37,822 nt of DNA, taken from contig DATEZO010000129.1 of NCBI GenBank assembly GCA_035255485.1, positions 1 to 37,822 on the forward strand, given 5' to 3'. Below, one piece after another: positions 36,590 to 37,822 of the stretch. This stretch comes from DATEZO01 sp035255485 (GTDB lineage: Bacteria > Pseudomonadota > Gammaproteobacteria > Burkholderiales > Burkholderiaceae_D). The notes beneath the pieces are model-generated. The model saw only the letters and a list, made by a program, of their open reading frames with translations. It had not been told where the DNA came from and searched no databases. Numbering within the stretch: the first letter of the stretch is position 1; each line of letters starts with the position of its first letter. The position numbers were made by a program, and so were the translations under genes.

Positions 36590-36636
36590 CATTTCCAAAT
36601 CATGTTTGGTCAGCTAACGTGATCAAACTGGAAATG
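36590..36636. repeat. Interrupted inverted repeat between the GHKL operon and the AlpA-like gene
   Basis: Arms CATTTCCA (36590-36597) and TGGAAATG (36629-36636) are exact, and inside them GTTTG (36604-36608) pairs with CAAAC (36624-36628). A bulge of six bases separates the two stems on one side only. It could be a protein-binding dyad or a transcript hairpin; no T-run follows that would make it a terminator. Confidence 0.4.
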
Positions 36637-36937
36637 ATAGGGTAGCAAATTGAGCGCTCGAATATAGTGAGCCACTTCAGAAAGGTGGATTTGGAGAACA
36701 CGAACAAGTTATCGCGCAAGAAATCCGCGGGACACCTTCCCGACGTTGACATGCAGAGTGCGAGAAGGGGCGCACGTAAGCGGGAGCCCAATCAACATCG
36801 CAAAGATGCCTGCAACGGTTGCCAATTGAGAACTTTGTTAAGCGTGTGTACCGGATCCGAAATCATATTCATATTGACACTTCGGCGATCGACGAAGAGT
36901 GCCTAATTCCTGAGATTAGCGCAGTGCGCCACCGTTA

Positions 36938-37189
36938 TCAGATACCTTCTGGCGTACAGTGCCGATTTCTCACCCAAGCTTCCTGGGAATGAAAGAGCTT
37001 GGCCTGCCATACCGTTAAGGCTTTCTCCGACCAAAACACTTGCTTGCCAATTCTCACGGGTGGAGGAAAGTCCCCTGCTTTAACCATATTTTCGACTGTT
37101 CTGGGAGAGATGCCAAATCGGACACAAACGTCAGATTTCTTCATCAAGCTGGCAAGTGGGCTCTCAAGCATTGTTGATATGGCGGACAT
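36938..37189 (-). CDS. AlpA-like helix-turn-helix regulator of an integrated element (83 aa)
   Basis: The segment SDVCVRFGISPRTVENMVKAGDFPPPVRIGKQVFWSEKALTVWQAK matches the AlpA/MerR-like winged helix-turn-helix proteins that are common at the ends of integrative islands and prophages, where they can activate integrase or excision genes. The pattern of a helix-turn-helix followed by FPPPVRIG and a W is typical. The start at 37189 is uncertain, since in-frame ATGs at 37171 and 37144 are possible and none has a strong ribosome binding site. It sits 290 bp inside the attachment site. No integrase is next to it. Confidence 0.8.
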   Translation of the reverse strand: MSAISTMLESPLASLMKKSDVCVRFGISPRTVENMVKAGDFPPPVRIGKQVFWSEKALTVWQAKLFHSQEAWVRNRHCTPEGI

Positions 37190-37439
37190 GGCTACATGTT
37201 TGGAGTTGAGGTATGAGGTATACGGCGAAAATGCGTTTTCTCGTAAAAAATCAGCAATACTGTTTTCTGGCAGTCGGCGCCCATGTCATGCCTCTTTACA
37301 GAATTTCGGTACCCCAATACACTGCGTTACCGATGCTCGTTTCTGTCATTTTTCTGGCAAGAGTATCGAAGATTGATTGCGCTTGACTACGTTTGATTAT
37401 GCTGAGACGCAGCTAAGTGCTTGTTTTTAATTGGAGTTG
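37190..37439. other. Intergenic stretch between the AlpA-like gene and the attachment site
   Basis: I see no gene here. A plus-strand frame overlaps the AlpA-like gene and runs to 37376, but it is most likely a shadow of it. The stretch is part of the element end. Confidence 0.4.
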
Positions 37440-37475
37440 CGCGCAGCTGCGCGACTAAAATCGGGGAATTCCCCG
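37440..37475. repeat. Two perfect 14-bp palindromes next to the tRNA-Phe fragment
   Basis: CGCGCAGCTGCGCG (37440-37453) and CGGGGAATTCCCCG (37462-37475) are both exact palindromes, separated by eight bases. The second directly abuts the tRNA-derived core. They may be binding sites for the integrase or excisionase at the element arm. Confidence 0.5.
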
Positions 37476-37520
37476 TTGAAAATCCTTGTGTCGGTGGTTC
37501 GATTCCGCCCCGGGCCACCA
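37476..37520 (+). other. Attachment site: 3' part of a tRNA-Phe gene from the anticodon loop to CCA
   Basis: The sequence reads as anticodon loop TTGAAAA (GAA anticodon, Phe), TCCTT, variable GTGTC, T-arm GGTGG TTCGATT CCGCC, acceptor CCGGGCC, then ACCA. The 5' half (acceptor, D-arm and anticodon 5' strand) is absent: the bases before 37476 form a palindrome and cannot pair as a tRNA. This is the duplicated tRNA 3' end left when an element integrates in a tRNA gene. The orientation implies the intact tRNA-Phe lies to the left, outside the window. Confidence 0.8.
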
Positions 37521-37530
37521 AAAAATTCCG

Positions 37531-37568
37531 AAAAACGCCAGCTTGCAAAAGCTGGCGTTTTTGTTTTT
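37531..37568 (+). terminator. Rho-independent terminator, probably the native tRNA-Phe terminator
   Basis: Perfect 14-bp stem AAAAACGCCAGCTT (37531-37544), tetraloop GCAA, and AAGCTGGCGTTTTT (37549-37562), followed by GTTTTT. It begins 11 bases after the tRNA CCA end, as expected of the original chromosomal terminator of the tRNA gene. Confidence 0.85.
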
Positions 37569-37822
37569 ACCATCGCCATCTTGTCCTTTGCGATCTGGCG
37601 ACCGGCTGGCTGCTACTCACCGTTCTTCCCTCCAGAAACGGGCGGCGCTCCTTTTTTCCTTGATCCCAGTCATTGCATCGAGGCATCAACCAAGCCGATA
37701 CTTCGTCGTCGAATTTGAGCCTCATCACCGCTAACTACCTTCGATTACGCGGTACCCGCGACGACACGCTGGATTGAACGGTTCGAACACACGCGTTCAC
37801 CCATCCATCGCCGACGATATCA
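37569..37822. other. Probable chromosomal flank, no gene recognised
   Basis: The sequence after the terminator should be host chromosome outside the element. No frame has recognisable similarity. It may hold the end of a gene that continues past the window. Confidence 0.4.

Larger units (their letters stand above)
36445..36937. other. Intergenic region with dyads but no convincing gene
   Basis: About 490 bp between the giant gene and the AlpA-like gene. It holds the dyads at 36475-36495 and 36590-36636 and a TTGCA-rich patch near 36564-36590. A plus-strand frame from 36667 (GTG) to 36906 and a minus-strand frame at 36600-36791 are open but show no family similarity or good ribosome binding site. 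Promoters for the GHKL-SNF2 operon must lie here, but no clear -35/-10 pair stands out. Confidence 0.45.

Noticed and set aside
36667..36906. Plus-strand 79-residue gene
   Set aside because: GTG start without a convincing ribosome binding site and no recognisable domain.
37421..37734. Short plus-strand genes over the attachment site
   Set aside because: They run through the tRNA fragment and terminator, which explain the sequence.
37780..37789. Second tRNA (GGTTCGAAC, T-loop-like)
   Set aside because: No acceptor, D-arm or anticodon arm can be built around it.
1..37822. CRISPR array
   Set aside because: No regularly spaced direct repeats were seen in any intergenic gap.

Overview
The window is a phage-defence island. 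It carries a complete type 2 BREX (Pgl) operon in the canonical gene order, with two further multigene modules beside it. A tRNA-Phe 3' fragment and the probable native tRNA terminator at the right end suggest that the island sits in a tRNA-Phe gene. The moderate-to-high GC content, an IS3/IS407-type transposase start and the tRNA-Phe sequence point to a proteobacterium. A gammaproteobacterium near Xanthomonadaceae is my best guess, but the genus cannot be fixed from the sequence.

Layout, left to right. Positions 1-139 hold the end of an IS3-family element, with the 5' end of its orfA on the minus strand. Positions 140-762 have no convincing gene, but 556-694 is dense in inverted repeats. A small orphan gene with GIY-YIG-like features lies at 763-1320 (minus). 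A three-gene plus-strand operon spans 1699-7841: a DUF6361-type protein, a phospholipase D-fold protein and a large superfamily 2 helicase, with consecutive genes overlapping by 11 bp. It converges on the BREX operon, which runs on the minus strand from about 25960 down to 7910: an XRE-type regulator, pglW, pglX, pglY, pglZ, brxD and brxHI. Upstream of it, also on the minus strand, is a two-gene unit (36428-26203): a 2522-residue protein with two GHKL (sacsin/Hsp90-type) ATPase modules, followed by an SNF2-type helicase joined by an ATGA overlap. An AlpA-like regulator (36938-37189) and the attachment site (about 37440-37520) close the island. A strong terminator and probable chromosomal flank follow.

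How the genes may work together. In BREX, PglX modifies host DNA, PglZ and PglW regulate or act with it, and PglY, BrxD and BrxHI supply ATPase and helicase functions. The XRE gene directly abuts pglW and probably controls the operon. The two flanking modules each pair a helicase with another enzyme or ATPase: a PLD-fold protein on the left and a double-GHKL protein on the right. They look like independent or accessory antiphage systems. I cannot match either one with confidence to a named system, so they are the main candidates for something undescribed. No integrase gene is visible, so the left end of the element probably lies outside the window.
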